Of a stretch of DNA of 64,000 bases, positions 7,752 through 16,375 are shown piece by piece. The first letter of the stretch is position 1. Each line of letters begins with the position of its first letter. The DNA is taken from the NCBI RefSeq assembly GCF_019710475.1, contig NZ_JAJFAX010000002.1:434001-498000 (forward strand). The letters run 5' to 3'. This DNA comes from Glycomyces sp. TRM65418 (GTDB lineage: Bacteria > Actinomycetota > Actinomycetes > Mycobacteriales > Micromonosporaceae). Position numbers and translations under genes: made by a program. The notes under the pieces are model-generated. The model was not told the DNA's origin. It saw nothing but the letters and a program-made list of their open reading frames with translations, and ran no database searches.

Positions 7752-9389
7752 TTATTCCTGGCCGGACTGGCGGTCGTTGCCGCCGGTGGGGCGGCGGCGA
7801 CGGCGGCGTCGGCGGGCCGGGGCGTCGCCTTCGGCGCCGCCCTCGGCGCGCGGGGCGCTCTCCGCAGCGGCCTTCGGGGCCTTCGCCCCGGTGCCTTCGG
7901 CGCCGTCGCCTTCGGTGCGGATGCGCCGGCGCTGGCGGGTGCGCGTGGGAGCGGGCTCGCCGCTCTCGCCTTCGGACGCCGTGCGCTCACCGCGAGCGGA
8001 CTCGCCGCGACCGCCGGAGCGGCCCTGACGGTCGCCCGCGCCGCGGCCTCGACCGCGATCGCTGCGGCCCCGGCCCTTGCCGCGGCCGTGACCGCGGCTG
8101 TCGCCCTCGACGTTCTCCTCGCGCTCCGCGCTCAGACCGTCCCGCTTGCGCTGGTCGCTCGGCAGCGCCGACGGCGCGCCTTCGGGGATGTCCAGGTCGG
8201 TGTAGAGGTGGTCGGAGGTGTGGTAGGTCTCCACCGGGTCGCCCAGGTCCAGGTTGTTGGCCTTGACGATGATCTTCCAGCGCGGCAGGTCCTCCCAGGT
8301 CAGGAAGGTCACCGCGATGCCGGTCGCGCCCGCGCGGCCGGTGCGGCCGATGCGGTGCACGTACGAGTCGGCGTCTTCGGGCGCGTCGTAGTTGATGACG
8401 TGCGTGATGTCCGGGACGTCGATGCCGCGGGCGGCCACGTCGGTCGCCACCAGGACGTCGATCTTCCCGGAGCGGAAGGCACGGAGGGCCCGCTCGCGGG
8501 CGTTCTGGCCCAGGTCGCCGTGGACCGAGCCGACCGCGAAGCCGCGGAAGTCCAGTTCGTCGGCGAGTTTCTGCGCGGCGCGCTTGGTGCGGCAGAACAT
8601 GATCGTCAGACCGCGGCCGCGGGCCTGGAGGATCCGGGCGGTGACCTCGACCTTGTTGAGCGCGTGGGTCATGTAGACCAGCTGCCGGGTGTTGTTCGCG
8701 GCCTCCTGGTCGGGGCCGGTCACGTCGGCGGCGACGGTCACGGGCCGGTGCATGTGCCGGCGCGACAGCGACATGATGGTGTCGGGCATCGTCGCCGAGA
8801 ACAGCATGGTCTGGCGCTCCGTGGGAAGGAGCTTGAGGATCTTCTCGACGTCCTCGGAGAACCCGAGGTCGAGCATCCGGTCGGCCTCGTCGAGCACGCA
8901 GTGCGCGATCTGGTCGAGCTTGATGTGCTTGGACTTGTACAGGTCGAGCAGCCGCCCGGGGGTGCCGACGATGATGTCGACCCCGGACTTGAGCGCGTCG
9001 ACCTGGGGCTCGTAGGCGCGGCCGCCGTAGATCGGCAGGACCCGGATGCCGCGGGTCTTGCCCGCGTCCTCGAGGTCGCGCGCCACCTGCAGGCCCAGCT
9101 CGCGGGTCGGGACCAGGATCAGCGCCTGCGGCTTGCCGTCGGCGCCCTCCTCCGCGGAGGTGATCTGGTCGATGATCGGCAGGCCGAACCCGAAGGTCTT
9201 GCCGGTGCCGGTGGGGGCGCGGCCGATGATGTCGGAACCGCGGAGGGCGATGGGGATCGCGTACTCCTGGATGGCGAAGGCCCGTTCGATGCCAAGCGCT
9301 GCAAGCGCTTCGACGGTCTCTTCGCGGACACCCAGCTGGGCGAAGGTCGGCCCGTCGTTGACGGCCCGCTCGTTGTTCACTTCGTTCAC
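7752..9389 (-). CDS. DEAD-box RNA helicase (RhlE/DeaD type)
   Basis: A protein of about 545 residues. Visible motifs in order: Q-motif region FAIQEYAIPIAL, Walker A APTGTGKT, VLDEADRML, SAT in LFSATMP, and HRIGRTGRAG. The last ~150 residues are low-complexity arginine-, glycine- and glutamate-rich (RGRGRGAGDRQG), typical of RNA-binding tails of actinobacterial RhlE-like helicases. It unwinds RNA using ATP and is usually linked to ribosome assembly and cold adaptation. Three GTG codons 9 nt apart (9398, 9389, 9380) are possible starts; I chose 9389 because a GAGG lies 8 nt upstream. It is divergent from the ferritin-like gene, as in M. tuberculosis rhlE/Rv3210c. Confidence 0.9.
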   Translation of the reverse strand: MNEVNNERAVNDGPTFAQLGVREETVEALAALGIERAFAIQEYAIPIALRGSDIIGRAPTGTGKTFGFGLPIIDQITSAEEGADGKPQALILVPTRELGLQVARDLEDAGKTRGIRVLPIYGGRAYEPQVDALKSGVDIIVGTPGRLLDLYKSKHIKLDQIAHCVLDEADRMLDLGFSEDVEKILKLLPTERQTMLFSATMPDTIMSLSRRHMHRPVTVAADVTGPDQEAANNTRQLVYMTHALNKVEVTARILQARGRGLTIMFCRTKRAAQKLADELDFRGFAVGSVHGDLGQNARERALRAFRSGKIDVLVATDVAARGIDVPDITHVINYDAPEDADSYVHRIGRTGRAGATGIAVTFLTWEDLPRWKIIVKANNLDLGDPVETYHTSDHLYTDLDIPEGAPSALPSDQRKRDGLSAEREENVEGDSRGHGRGKGRGRSDRGRGRGAGDRQGRSGGRGESARGERTASEGESGEPAPTRTRQRRRIRTEGDGAEGTGAKAPKAAAESAPRAEGGAEGDAPARRRRRRRRPTGGNDRQSGQE

Positions 9390-9857
9390 TCTGTTCACCT
9401 CGTGGCGGAGGACGTCACCAGATCCGGGGAACTCGGCGCCACATTTAGTCTCGTCATACAGCGGCGACGACCGCCGGATTCGGGAAGTCGCCGCTTCGCA
9501 GGAGCGGCCCGACGCATGGCGTCGGTACCGCATGAGGACCGCTCTCGCACCGCCGAACGCTCGTCCGGCGAGTGCTTCGCCGTCTGGCGAGCGGTTCGCC
9601 TGAGCCGTTCGTCGAGGGGACTGCCACCTGGTGGCCGCGGTCGCTCTTCGTCCATCGTACGCTCCCGGGACCCGATCGTCTCGGCACGCCGTCCCGGACC
9701 TGGGACACGGCACCTGAGCACCGCCTGGGAGCAGGCCCCGAAGTGGCCGGTATCACCCGTTCGAGGGGCGTCCACCTGGGAAGACGTGCCGCCCGGCGGG
9801 CCGGGGGGCGGGCCCGCGAAGGCGAGGGGCGCTCCGGGCCAGTGGTAACCTGCCCCC
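9390..9857. other. Divergent promoter region between helicase and ferritin-like gene
   Basis: No gene is supported; open frames here lack protein character. On the minus strand TAAATG and TATGAC hexamers near 9440-9460 are possible helicase -10 elements. On the plus strand TAACCT (9846-9851) ends 6 nt before the next GTG start. Confidence 0.45.
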
Positions 9858-10550
9858 GTGTCCGAGACAACTGACCCCGCCGCCGGCAACGACGGCCCGG
9901 CGTCCGCCGCCGCGGCCCCCAGCCGCGAAGCCGTCATCGATCTCCTTGGGCTGCTTGCCCTCGGCGAGCTGCTCGCGTTCGAACGGATGGTCTTCGACGC
10001 GCGGCTGGCCCCCGATCTCGGCCGCAGGGCCGCCCTCTCCGAGGCGGCCGTGGGTGAGATTCGCAACTACCGCCTCCTGGCCGACCGGCTCACCGCGCTC
10101 GGCGCCGACCCCGCCGAGGCGATGGCCCCCTTCAAAGAGGCCTTCCGCTCCTTCGACGCCTCCACCTCGCCGCGCGACTGGCTCGAAGCGCTCGTGAAGG
10201 TGTACCTCGGCGACGCGGTCGCCGACGACTTCTTCCGCGCCGTCTCGGTCGGGCTCGAGCCGGAGGACCGGCTCCTCATCGAGACCGTCCTCGCCGAGAC
10301 CGGCGCCTCCGACCTCGCCGCCGAGGAGATCCGCGCCGCCGTCGAGGCCGACCCGCCCGTCACCGGGCGGCTGTCGCTGTGGGCGCGGCGGCTCGTCGGC
10401 GAGGGCATCAACCGGGCCCAGGGCGTGGCCGCCGCGAACGAGCGGCTCACCGGGATCATCCTCGGCGACGGCGGCTCCCTCGACTCCCTGCTGCGCCGCC
10501 TCACCCGCGCGCATCAGGACCGCATGAAATCCGTGGGCCTGAACAACTGA
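9858..10550 (+). CDS. Ferritin-like fold protein (MiaE-like), actinobacterial conserved
   Basis: A 230-residue, largely helical protein. The pattern of four long helices with ELLAFERMVFDA near residue 35 and EIRNYRLLADRL near 65 matches the ferritin-like proteins annotated as tRNA hydroxylase (MiaE)-like in actinobacteria. The di-iron ligands are not all evident, so enzymatic activity is uncertain. TAACCT 6 nt upstream of GTG 9858 indicates leaderless transcription. The divergent helicase neighbour is the same as for Rv3210c of M. tuberculosis. Confidence 0.7.
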   Translation: MSETTDPAAGNDGPASAAAAPSREAVIDLLGLLALGELLAFERMVFDARLAPDLGRRAALSEAAVGEIRNYRLLADRLTALGADPAEAMAPFKEAFRSFDASTSPRDWLEALVKVYLGDAVADDFFRAVSVGLEPEDRLLIETVLAETGASDLAAEEIRAAVEADPPVTGRLSLWARRLVGEGINRAQGVAAANERLTGIILGDGGSLDSLLRRLTRAHQDRMKSVGLNN

Positions 10551-10646
10551 GGGCCCTCGCCGCAAGCGGTGTTACCGAATCGAGATGAATCGACCGCAAC
10601 TGGACCCTTCGCTCCACGCGTCTTGGGGGCGGAGGAGGACACAAAC

Positions 10647-11915
10647 ATGCGGCTCACGAAAAGCCATGTCGTCAGCGGGGTGCTCGCTCTCGCGCTGCTA
10701 GGTGCGACGGGTACCGCCTGGTACTTCGCGGCGCAGGCGCGCACCCCGGCGCAGCGCGCCGAGGCGACGGCCGAACCCGACGACAGTGTGATCACCGTCC
10801 GGGTGGACCAGGACCAGCTGATCGACACGCTCGAATTCGACGCGGTGCTCGACCGCACCGGTGACTTCCCCGTGCAGGCCCCGGCCGCGCCCGAAGGGGT
10901 CGCGACCGCGCTCGCCTCGAAGATCCCGGTGAAGACCGGCGACGAGGTGCGGGCCGGGACGGTCCTGCTGGAGGTGTCCGGACGCCCGATGATCGCCCTG
11001 GAAGGGGCCGTGCCCGCGTACCGGGACCTCCAGGAGGGCGACACCGGACCCGACGTGGAGCAGCTCCAGCTGGCGCTCCAGCAGATCTACGGGACCCCCG
11101 AGACGGGGACCTTCGACTCGCGCACCGCCTCGGACCTGAAGAAGCTCTACGACCACGCCGGATACGACCACCCCGTGAAGAGCGAGGAGGTCGCCGGCGA
11201 GAACACCGGCGGCGACGAGACCGGGGGCGGGGAGGAAGGCGGGGACGAGCCGCCCGCCGGCGGCGCCCAGACCACCACGGTCGAGCGCGTCGCGCTCCCC
11301 GCTTCGGAGGTCGTGTTCCTGCCGGACCTGCCGATGCAGGTCGGCAAGATCGAGGCCAAGCAGTCCGCGCCCGTCGAGGGCACCGTCATGACCCTCGCCT
11401 CCGGGGACTGGAAGCTGGAGGCCAAGCTCGACGAGACGACCGCCTCGGAGCTGAACAAGCTCGGCGAGGACGCCGAACTCGAATTCGGCGACGGCCCCAT
11501 GGAAGGCCAGGAGGTCGGCGCCTTCGAGCTGGAGACGCGCGAAGAGCAGGGCGAGTCCAACGAGTGGGAGGGCGAGGAGGCGCCGACGGTCGAGGTCACC
11601 TACGCCGTCTTCGCGTTCGACGCCGACAGCATCGAGGGCATCGACGACCTCGCCCCCGGCGAGGAGCAGGAGCTCACCCTCGTGCGCGCCCGCTCGGCCG
11701 AGGACGCGCTCATCGTCCCGCTCTCGGCGCTGTGGACCGACGGCGAGGGCCGGACCATGCTCACCGTCCTCGAAGGCGACGCCCGCGTCGAACGGCACGT
11801 CGAGGTCACCGTGAGCCTGCGCCATCAAGGGCGCGGCGTCGTGGAGGCCGTCGACGGCGAGCTCGCCGAGGGCGACGAGGTCGTGATCGCCTGGCGCGAC
11901 CGGGGCAACGGCTGA
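10647..11915 (+). CDS. Membrane-anchored adaptor protein with peptidoglycan-binding-like domain
   Basis: A 422-residue protein with an uncleaved N-terminal anchor (about residues 8-28). Next come a short barrel-sandwich hybrid segment (residues ~50-115, IPVKTGDEVRAGTVLLEVSG), a PGBD-type helical segment (DTGPDVEQLQLALQQIYG), a long acidic Gly/Glu linker near residue 190, and a C-terminal adaptor domain. This order is typical of efflux periplasmic-adaptor-like proteins paired with MacB/FtsX permeases in Gram-positives. ATG 10647 follows GGAGGAGG. Its stop overlaps the permease start (TGATG), so the two are translationally coupled. Confidence 0.75.
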   Translation: MRLTKSHVVSGVLALALLGATGTAWYFAAQARTPAQRAEATAEPDDSVITVRVDQDQLIDTLEFDAVLDRTGDFPVQAPAAPEGVATALASKIPVKTGDEVRAGTVLLEVSGRPMIALEGAVPAYRDLQEGDTGPDVEQLQLALQQIYGTPETGTFDSRTASDLKKLYDHAGYDHPVKSEEVAGENTGGDETGGGEEGGDEPPAGGAQTTTVERVALPASEVVFLPDLPMQVGKIEAKQSAPVEGTVMTLASGDWKLEAKLDETTASELNKLGEDAELEFGDGPMEGQEVGAFELETREEQGESNEWEGEEAPTVEVTYAVFAFDADSIEGIDDLAPGEEQELTLVRARSAEDALIVPLSALWTDGEGRTMLTVLEGDARVERHVEVTVSLRHQGRGVVEAVDGELAEGDEVVIAWRDRGNG

Positions 11916-13273
11916 TGGCCCGCAAACGCCGGCCCGAGACCGACACCGAGATGCTCGACTACGTCGCGGCGCCCGGTGAGCCGGTCGAGGCCGAACCGGT
12001 CGGACGCCGGGCCCGCCGAGCCGCCGAGAAGGCCGCGAAGGCCGAGCGCAAGGCCGCCCAGGCCCCGCTCGCGAGCTCGAAACGCCAGGGTCGCTTCGGC
12101 ATCCGCAGCATGGGCATCGCCTACGAGGCGTTCCAGTCCCTGCGCGGACGCTCCATGCGCACCTGGATGACCGCGATCGGCATCGCCCTCGGCATCGCCG
12201 CCACCGTCGCCACCGTGGGCCTCTCGTCCACTTCCGCCGCCGCGATCGCCGAACGCTTCGACGCCACCGAGGCCACCCAGGTCACCGTCTCCTTCTCCAA
12301 CAACATGCGCGACGCCGGATTCGCGCCCACATTGGAGTCCTCGGAGCGGGTGCGGGGCATCAACGGCGTCGTCGACGCCGGGGTCTTCTGCGCCTCAGGG
12401 GAAGAGCGCGCCGCCTCCCGCACCGAGTCCCAGGACTACGTGCGCGACGTCCCGGTCTTCGGCATGGAGCCGGGCGCGATGGACGCGTTCGGCTTCGAGT
12501 TCACCCAGGGCGCGGCCTTCGACGCCGGCCACGTCGCCCGCGACGACCGCGTCGCCGTGGTCGACGAGTCCGCCGCCCGCGACCTCGGGTTCTCCTCGCT
12601 CGACGGCGGCCCGATGATCTACCTCGACGGCCTGGAGTACGCCCTGGTCGGCATCTACCGCGCCCCCGAAGGGGAGGCGAAGCTCACCGGCGCCGTCGTC
12701 ATCCCGCCGACACCGTGCATGGACGCCGACGCGACGTACGGCGCGGCCGAGGTGTTCATCCGCACCGACCTCGGCGCGGCCGACAAGGTCGCCGACACCG
12801 CCCCGACCGCGGTCTTCCCCGAAAGCCCCGAGAACCTCTCGGTGTCCAAGCCCTCGGACCTGCGCAGCTTCCGCAAAGGCGTCGAGAACGAGATGCAGGC
12901 CCTCCTGCTCGGCCTCGCGGCCGTCTCGCTCGTGATCGGCGCGGTCTCGGTCTCCAACACCGCGCTCGTCTCGGTCATGGAGCGCCGCAGCGAGATCGGC
13001 CTGCGCCGGGCCGTGGGCGCCGCCCGCCGGGCCGTCGCCATGCAGTTCGTGTGGGAGTCCACGCTCATCGGGCTCATCGGCGGCCTCTTCGGCACCGTGC
13101 TGGGCGTGAACGTCACCGCGCTCGTCTCGCTCTACCGCGACTGGCAGATCGTGTTCGAACCCGGCCTGTTCGCGGCCGGGCCGATCATCGGCGCCGTCGT
13201 CGGCGTCGTCGCCGGGGTCTACCCCGCGTGGCGCGCCAGCCGCATCCCGCCGGCGGTCACCCTCCGGGCCTGA
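11915..13273 (+). CDS. ABC transporter permease, MacB/FtsX type
   Basis: A 452-residue protein: a long basic, alanine-rich cytosolic N-terminus (1-65), first helix near 80-105 (TAIGIALGIAATVATVG), an extracytoplasmic MacB-like domain (~110-320) with two cysteines, then three helices. The FtsX signature ERRSEIGLRRAVGAARR is near residue 365, and the C-terminus ends in YPAWRASRIPPAVTLRA, both typical of MacB-family permeases. It would work with an ATPase to expel peptides or lipids by mechanotransmission. No ATPase gene lies beside it; one must be supplied elsewhere. Confidence 0.88.
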   Translation: MARKRRPETDTEMLDYVAAPGEPVEAEPVGRRARRAAEKAAKAERKAAQAPLASSKRQGRFGIRSMGIAYEAFQSLRGRSMRTWMTAIGIALGIAATVATVGLSSTSAAAIAERFDATEATQVTVSFSNNMRDAGFAPTLESSERVRGINGVVDAGVFCASGEERAASRTESQDYVRDVPVFGMEPGAMDAFGFEFTQGAAFDAGHVARDDRVAVVDESAARDLGFSSLDGGPMIYLDGLEYALVGIYRAPEGEAKLTGAVVIPPTPCMDADATYGAAEVFIRTDLGAADKVADTAPTAVFPESPENLSVSKPSDLRSFRKGVENEMQALLLGLAAVSLVIGAVSVSNTALVSVMERRSEIGLRRAVGAARRAVAMQFVWESTLIGLIGGLFGTVLGVNVTALVSLYRDWQIVFEPGLFAAGPIIGAVVGVVAGVYPAWRASRIPPAVTLRA

Positions 13274-13290
13274 CGTTCGTTAGTCCTCGC

Positions 13291-13932
13291 GTGAACCTCG
13301 CCGAGGACGCCAGGGACCTGTTCCTGCCCGCCGCCTGCGCCTCCTGCCGGAGCGCGCCGGCGGCGGGCGGCGGTCTGTGCGCCGAGTGCGCCGCCGACCT
13401 GCTCACGCTGCGCCCGGTCCTCGCGACCCCGCTGCACGCGGCGCCGCCCGTCGTCGCGGGCGGCCGCTACGCCGGGGCGCTCGCCGAGGCTCTCAACGAG
13501 TACAAGGAACGCGCCCGCCGCGAACTCGCCCCCGTGCTCGGAACGGTCCTGGGGCGGGCGCTGGCGGTCGTCGCCGCCGAGTTCCCGGACGCCGTGCTCG
13601 TCCCGATCCCGCCCACGCGCGCCGCCCGCCGCGCCCGCGGCTTCGACCACGTCGCGGCCGCCTGCGCGGGACTGGGGGCGCTGCGCCCGTGCCTGCGCGC
13701 CGCGCCCCGGCCCGACTCGGTGGGCCTGACGCCCGCGCAGCGCGCCGCCGCGGCCGAGCGGAGCCTGCGCCCACGCGCGCGACGCACGGCGGCCCTCGCG
13801 GCCGCCGGACGACCGGCGATCCTCGTGGACGACATCGTGACGACCGGCGCGACGCTCGCCGCCGCGGCCGCCCTCCTGCGCGACGCGGGCGTCCCGGTCC
13901 CCGCGGCCGTGGTCGTCGCCGCCGCCGCATGA
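13291..13932 (+). CDS. ComF-family phosphoribosyltransferase-like protein
   Basis: A 213-residue protein. The N-terminus has a zinc-ribbon-like CxxC and CxxC pair (CASC, CAEC) and the C-terminus has the PRPP-binding loop ILVDDIVTTGATL. ComF proteins are linked to DNA uptake or processing in competent bacteria; in actinobacteria the gene commonly precedes hpf, as here. The GTG start lies 17 nt after the permease stop. It is alanine- and arginine-rich even for this genome. Confidence 0.85.
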   Translation: MNLAEDARDLFLPAACASCRSAPAAGGGLCAECAADLLTLRPVLATPLHAAPPVVAGGRYAGALAEALNEYKERARRELAPVLGTVLGRALAVVAAEFPDAVLVPIPPTRAARRARGFDHVAAACAGLGALRPCLRAAPRPDSVGLTPAQRAAAAERSLRPRARRTAALAAAGRPAILVDDIVTTGATLAAAAALLRDAGVPVPAAVVVAAAA

Positions 13933-14342
13933 GCGGGACGCCAGAGGTTCATGTGGCGGAGGCGGCGGGTATCCCTGCGAATGTCGCCAATGCGACAGGA
14001 CGAAACCGTTGGGGGCGGACGAATCCGAAACGTCATCTCGATTCCCGTGAATGTCGCGCACACGCGCCCTGAAGCGTTGGAGAATTCCCCGTAGCCGAAG
14101 GGTCGACTTTCGGTGACCGAAGGGATAGTCTCGAAATCTCAGATCGGTAACGAGACGACAGAGGCCAGATGGCCCAAAGGTGAACGCCCCCAGTTCCAGC
14201 GGTGCGCGAACCCGAGTCGTCCCATCCGTGAGAGGAGGTCGCTCCATCCGCCGTACCGGATCGCCGGCTCCGGAAACCCAGCACGCAGAACTACGTCAGC
14301 ATCACCGCCGTATCCCGCGGGATGCACCTGGGAGGTTCAGAG
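13933..14342. other. Leader region upstream of hpf
   Basis: There is no gene. A TAGTCT hexamer near 14126 preceded by a small palindrome (TCGGTGACCGA, ~14109-14119) is a candidate promoter, leaving a 5' UTR of about 200 nt. GGAGG (14331-14335) is the hpf ribosome binding site. I see no recognisable riboswitch. Confidence 0.45.
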
Positions 14343-15014
14343 GTGGACATCGTCGTCAAGGGCCGCAACGTGGAAGTTCCCGACCACTACCGCGAGCTCG
14401 TCGAGGAGAAGATCGAATCCAAGATCGCGAAATACCTCGCCCGTTACGACGGGGAAGCGATCGATATCGACGTCGAGCTCTATCACGAGCCCAACCCCCG
14501 CCAGAACGACCACGCCCAGCGCGTTGAGATCACGTGCCGCCCGAAGGGGGCGGTGATGCGCGCCGAGGCGTGCGCGGGGGACTTCCGGTCCGCGTTCGAG
14601 CTGGCGGTGACCAAGCTCGGACACCAGCTCCGCAAGAACTCCGACCGCAAGCGGGTCCACCGCGGCGGCACGAAGGCGCCGATGTCGGTCGCCGAGGCCA
14701 CCGCGAACGGCCGGGGCGCCGCCAAGGGGGCGCTGCTGCTCGAAGAGCGCGGCGCGAACGGCTCGACCGCCGAGGCCCGCTTCATCTCCGAGGACGTCGA
14801 CCACTTCGACGGACTCGTCGAGGATCACCTGCCGGGCCGGATCGTGCGCGAGAAGATCCACCCGGGCGAGCCGATGACCGTCGACGACGCGCTGCAGAAC
14901 ATGGAGCTGGTCGGCCACGACTTCTACCTGTTCCACGACAAGGAGAGCGGGCGCCCGTCCGTCGTGTACCGCCGCCGGGCCTTCGACTACGGCCTGCTGC
15001 GGCTGGACCTCTGA
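14343..15014 (+). CDS. hpf: Ribosome hibernation promoting factor, long form
   Basis: A 223-residue protein with an N-terminal S30AE/YfiA domain (1-105: DIVVKGRNVEVPDHYRELV, EITCRPKGAVMRAEA), a linker, and a C-terminal dimerisation domain (~155-223: VREKIHPGEPMTVDDALQ, GHDFYLFHDKESG). Long HPF dimerises 70S ribosomes to 100S in stationary phase. I chose GTG 14343 because GGAGG sits 7 nt upstream; the in-frame ATG at 14322 lacks a ribosome binding site. In many actinobacteria the gene lies between comF and secA, as here, with minus-strand genes intervening. Confidence 0.93.
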   Translation: MDIVVKGRNVEVPDHYRELVEEKIESKIAKYLARYDGEAIDIDVELYHEPNPRQNDHAQRVEITCRPKGAVMRAEACAGDFRSAFELAVTKLGHQLRKNSDRKRVHRGGTKAPMSVAEATANGRGAAKGALLLEERGANGSTAEARFISEDVDHFDGLVEDHLPGRIVREKIHPGEPMTVDDALQNMELVGHDFYLFHDKESGRPSVVYRRRAFDYGLLRLDL

Positions 15015-15101
15015 CCCTGGACCGCGGTGCCCGCGGGCGCCCGCGAACGAAGGGACTTTCCTCTTCGGTCCGGATGCTTTGAGGGGTGGCATTCGGACCG
15101 G

Positions 15102-15133
15102 CCGAGGCCCCGGGCTCGCGCCCGGGGCCTCGG
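15102..15133. terminator. Bidirectional terminator between hpf and the L,D-transpeptidase gene
   Basis: CCGAGGCCCCGGG and its exact complement form a 13-bp stem with a 6-nt loop between converging genes. Confidence 0.85.
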
Positions 15134-15145
15134 TTCGTCTCCGCT

Positions 15146-16300
15146 CTAGAGGGCCGAGCCCTCTTTCCACTCGTCGAAGGACATGACCCAGTAGCCCCAG
15201 CCGTTGTCCCACGGCATCTCGCGCGGGGAGCCGACGACGTCGACGGGGTCGCCGCGCTGGGCGATCTCGTAGAACCACTTGGCGTCCTCGTTGCTGGCGT
15301 TGACGCAGCCGTGCGAGAGGTTCGCCGAGCCCAGGCTGCCGTTCCAGGGCGCCCCGTGGACGAACTCGCCGGTGGCGTTGATGCGGGTGGCCCACTGGAC
15401 GTCGGTCGAGTAGTAGCCCTCGTCGCCCTCCTCGCGGCCGGGGGAGACCATGGTCTTGTCGGCGAACTTCTCCATCACCAGGTGCACGCCGGTGGCGGTG
15501 TAGTACTCCCACTCGGCGCCCGAGCCGCCGCTGATCGGCAGCTCCTTGGCGACCTCGCCGTCGATCTCGACGGTCATGGTGTGCGTCTCCAGGTCGACGA
15601 ACGACAGGTTCGCCTCGCCGATGACCATCTCGGCGGTGTGGTCCTCGCCGCCCCACGTGTCGTCGCCGAGGAACTCGCCCTCGAAGTCCGCGGTGAACGT
15701 CACGGTCTGGTGCGGCTCCCAGTACTCCTTGGTCCGGTAGATGACCTGGGAGTCGCTGATCCACCGCCAGGCGCCCTCGTGGCCCTTCTCGGACTCGACC
15801 AGCAGCCGCTGCTCGACGGCGGTGCGGTCGGGGGCGTCCTCGGTGAACGTGACGATGATCGGGGCGCCCACGCCGACCTCCTCGCCCTCCAGGACGGGCG
15901 TGACGTCGGCGACGGCGAAGCCCGAGCTCTCACGGGCCTCGGTGGTGAACTGCTGCTCGAACTCGGTGACGGTGCCGTCGGTGCTGACGGCCTTGGCGCT
16001 CACCGTGTGCGTGGCCCCGGCGTCGAGGACGCCCTCGGAGGTCCAGCTGGTCAGGTCCTCCGAGAACGACCCCTCGATCGTCTCGGAGCGGTCGGAGGTC
16101 ACGTTGACCTCTTCGAGGATGCCGTCCACCACGGTCAGGGTGAACGGTGCGGTCGGGTCGTGGGCTTCGGCGGCGGCGTCCATCGCCACCTCGGGGACGA
16201 TCGGCGCCGGCGTGAACGTCCCCGTCTGGGGCGCGCCACAGGCCGCCACGGCGAGCAGCAGGGACAGCACCGCCAAGGCACGCACGGGCATGAGCTTCAA
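15146..16300 (-). CDS. L,D-transpeptidase lipoprotein (Ig-like plus YkuD domains)
   Basis: A 384-residue lipoprotein. A signal peptide with lipobox VAAC places the acylated cysteine at residue 21. Two bacterial Ig-like domains (~40-230) precede a YkuD catalytic domain with the HGAPWNGSLGSANLSHGCVN signature; the nucleophile is Cys332. It forms 3-3 cross-links in peptidoglycan and is related to mycobacterial Ldt enzymes. I chose TTG 16300 because GGAGG lies 8 nt upstream; ATG 16291 and GTG 16336 are alternatives. It is anchored on the outer face of the cytoplasmic membrane. Confidence 0.92.
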   Translation of the reverse strand: MKLMPVRALAVLSLLLAVAACGAPQTGTFTPAPIVPEVAMDAAAEAHDPTAPFTLTVVDGILEEVNVTSDRSETIEGSFSEDLTSWTSEGVLDAGATHTVSAKAVSTDGTVTEFEQQFTTEARESSGFAVADVTPVLEGEEVGVGAPIIVTFTEDAPDRTAVEQRLLVESEKGHEGAWRWISDSQVIYRTKEYWEPHQTVTFTADFEGEFLGDDTWGGEDHTAEMVIGEANLSFVDLETHTMTVEIDGEVAKELPISGGSGAEWEYYTATGVHLVMEKFADKTMVSPGREEGDEGYYSTDVQWATRINATGEFVHGAPWNGSLGSANLSHGCVNASNEDAKWFYEIAQRGDPVDVVGSPREMPWDNGWGYWVMSFDEWKEGSAL

Positions 16301-16375
16301 AGGGGGTTCCTCCACAGGGCGAAGTGACGGGATCACTATATCCTCGACGCCCGGTACCCCCCTTGAGGTTGCACG

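Noticed and set aside
9390-9713. N-terminal extension of the DEAD-box helicase
   Set aside because: Composition is arginine/serine/alanine noise; the conserved protein starts at the GTG cluster, which has a ribosome binding site.
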